The notes under the pieces are model-generated. The model was given only the letters and a program-made list of their open reading frames with translations. It did no database searches and had not been told where the DNA came from. A stretch of DNA of 7,844 bases, taken from positions 1-7,844 of the forward strand of contig JACCYW010000151.1 in NCBI GenBank assembly GCA_013696275.1, read 5' to 3'. The stretch comes from Chloroflexota bacterium (GTDB lineage: Bacteria > Chloroflexota > Limnocylindria > Limnocylindrales > CSP1-4). The position numbers were made by a program, and so were the translations under genes. Positions 7,146 to 7,844 of this stretch are shown here, piece by piece. Position 1 is the stretch's first letter. Each line of letters starts with the position of its first letter.

Positions 7146-7844
7146 GCGAACGGCCCGGCCGGACGGTCGTGCTGGACGATGCCGGAGCCATCGCGCAGGA
7201 GGCGGCCGACCTGCTGGTCAAGTGGGTGTCGGACGCTGTGGCGACACGGGGAGAGGCTCACGTGGCCCTGACCGGCGGTTCAGGAGCCATCGCCCTGTAC
7301 GCGGCGATGCGGTCGCCCGAACGGATGGGGGCGGCACCGTGGGGGTCGGTCCATCTCTGGTTCGGCGACGAGCGCTTCGTCCCGCTCGACCACCCGGAGT
7401 CCAATGGCGGCGTGGCGCTGGGGCTGTTGCTGGGGTCGGGCCTGGCGCAGACGGAGGAGTCGATATCCTTTCCCGTGCCCGCCGAACAGGTCCATTTCGT
7501 GCCGGTGGCGGAGGCCATGGCGGCCAGCGAGGGGCCGGCAGGAGCTGCCGCTCGCTATCTGGCGCAGATCGAGTCGCTGGTCCGGCGGCGGTCCGATGGT
7601 GTGCCCGTCATCGACGTCATCCTGCTCGGCGTCGGACCGGACGGCCACACGCTTTCCTTGTTCCCGGGCACTCCGGCCCTGGCTCCGGATGCATCCCTGG
7701 TGATGGGGGTGCCCGCGCCCGACCACGTGGAGCCGCACCTGGAGCGGGTGACGCTGTCGCCGCGGCTGCTGGACGTCGCCGATAGGGTGTTGGTGATGGT
7801 CAGCGGCAGGGCCAAGGCAGGGATCGTGGCACTGGTGCTGGAGG
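7142..7844 (+). CDS. pgl: 6-phosphogluconolactonase (3' end outside window)
   Basis: Hydrolyses 6-phosphogluconolactone, the Zwf product, to 6-phosphogluconate, the Gnd substrate. The ATG overlaps the opcA stop as ATGA and the frame stays open to the last base, giving 234 codons. Members of this DevB/SOL-type family are about 230-260 residues, so only a short C-terminal end is missing. Motifs: ALTGGSGAIALY at 42-53 (phosphate-binding loop), VHLWFGDERFVP at 70-81, DHPESNGGVA at 83-92, and LLGVGPDGHTLSLFPGTPAL at 161-180, where His 169 matches the proposed catalytic His. ERVTLSPRLL (201-210) and VMVSGRAKAG (218-227) match the usual C-terminal pattern. There is no strong Shine-Dalgarno, so translation is probably coupled to opcA. 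The seven-bladed propeller type of lactonase is excluded by these motifs. Confidence 0.95.
   Translation, partial: MSERPGRTVVLDDAGAIAQEAADLLVKWVSDAVATRGEAHVALTGGSGAIALYAAMRSPERMGAAPWGSVHLWFGDERFVPLDHPESNGGVALGLLLGSGLAQTEESISFPVPAEQVHFVPVAEAMAASEGPAGAAARYLAQIESLVRRRSDGVPVIDVILLGVGPDGHTLSLFPGTPALAPDASLVMGVPAPDHVEPHLERVTLSPRLLDVADRVLVMVSGRAKAGIVALVLE

Noticed and set aside
7222..7785. A 187-codon plus-strand frame over the last part of the window
   Set aside because: It is in a different phase from pgl, is low-complexity Gly/Arg-rich, and lacks motifs; the frame from 7142 has the full lactonase signature.
1..7844. A previously undescribed defence, mobile or RNA-based system
   Set aside because: All but about 54 bases are accounted for by six central-metabolism genes; no repeat array, inverted terminal repeats, tRNA, integrase or unknown gene is present.

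Overview
The window is a single, tightly packed, one-direction (+ strand) gene cluster for the pentose phosphate pathway and its link to glycolysis. There is almost no non-coding DNA. The order is transketolase (3' part only), glucose-6-phosphate isomerase, 6-phosphogluconate dehydrogenase, glucose-6-phosphate dehydrogenase, the G6PD assembly/activator protein OpcA, and 6-phosphogluconolactonase (missing only its last residues). All six are recognised from family motifs read in the sequence.

Layout: tkt runs in from the left edge and ends at 1485. pgi follows after 7 bases (1493-3268). A 46-base gap holds the only strong Shine-Dalgarno sequence seen ahead of a gene. gnd follows (3315-4241), then zwf one base after the gnd stop (4243-5955), opcA overlapping zwf by four bases (GTGA, 5952-7145), and pgl overlapping opcA by four bases (ATGA, 7142 to the right edge). 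The spacing indicates one transcript with translational coupling, especially across zwf-opcA-pgl. No promoter, terminator, RNA gene, mobile element or CRISPR array was seen.

How the genes work together: Zwf oxidises glucose-6-phosphate to 6-phosphogluconolactone, with OpcA expected to assemble or activate Zwf. Pgl opens the lactone. Gnd oxidatively decarboxylates 6-phosphogluconate to ribulose-5-phosphate. Tkt recycles pentose phosphates to glycolytic sugars, and Pgi interconverts fructose-6-phosphate and glucose-6-phosphate, so carbon can re-enter at Zwf. A transaldolase, the remaining enzyme usually found in such clusters, is not in the window and could lie upstream of tkt.

Organism: the DNA is strongly GC-rich with G/C-ending codons, and GTG starts are used. 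opcA with zwf is typical of Actinobacteria and Cyanobacteria and also occurs in some Chloroflexota. The isomerase resembles the PGI half of transaldolase-PGI fusion proteins, and gnd is the short (about 300-residue) type. Together these suggest a high-GC Actinobacteria-like or Chloroflexota-like bacterium (perhaps an environmental Chloroflexota lineage). This is inference from memory of the families, not a database result.

I see no wholly new system here. The points worth a second look are the TAL-less PGI, the basic N-terminal extension of Zwf, the NADP-like cofactor motif in a short-form Gnd, the near absence of cysteines in Zwf, and the stop/start chain at the tkt-pgi junction.
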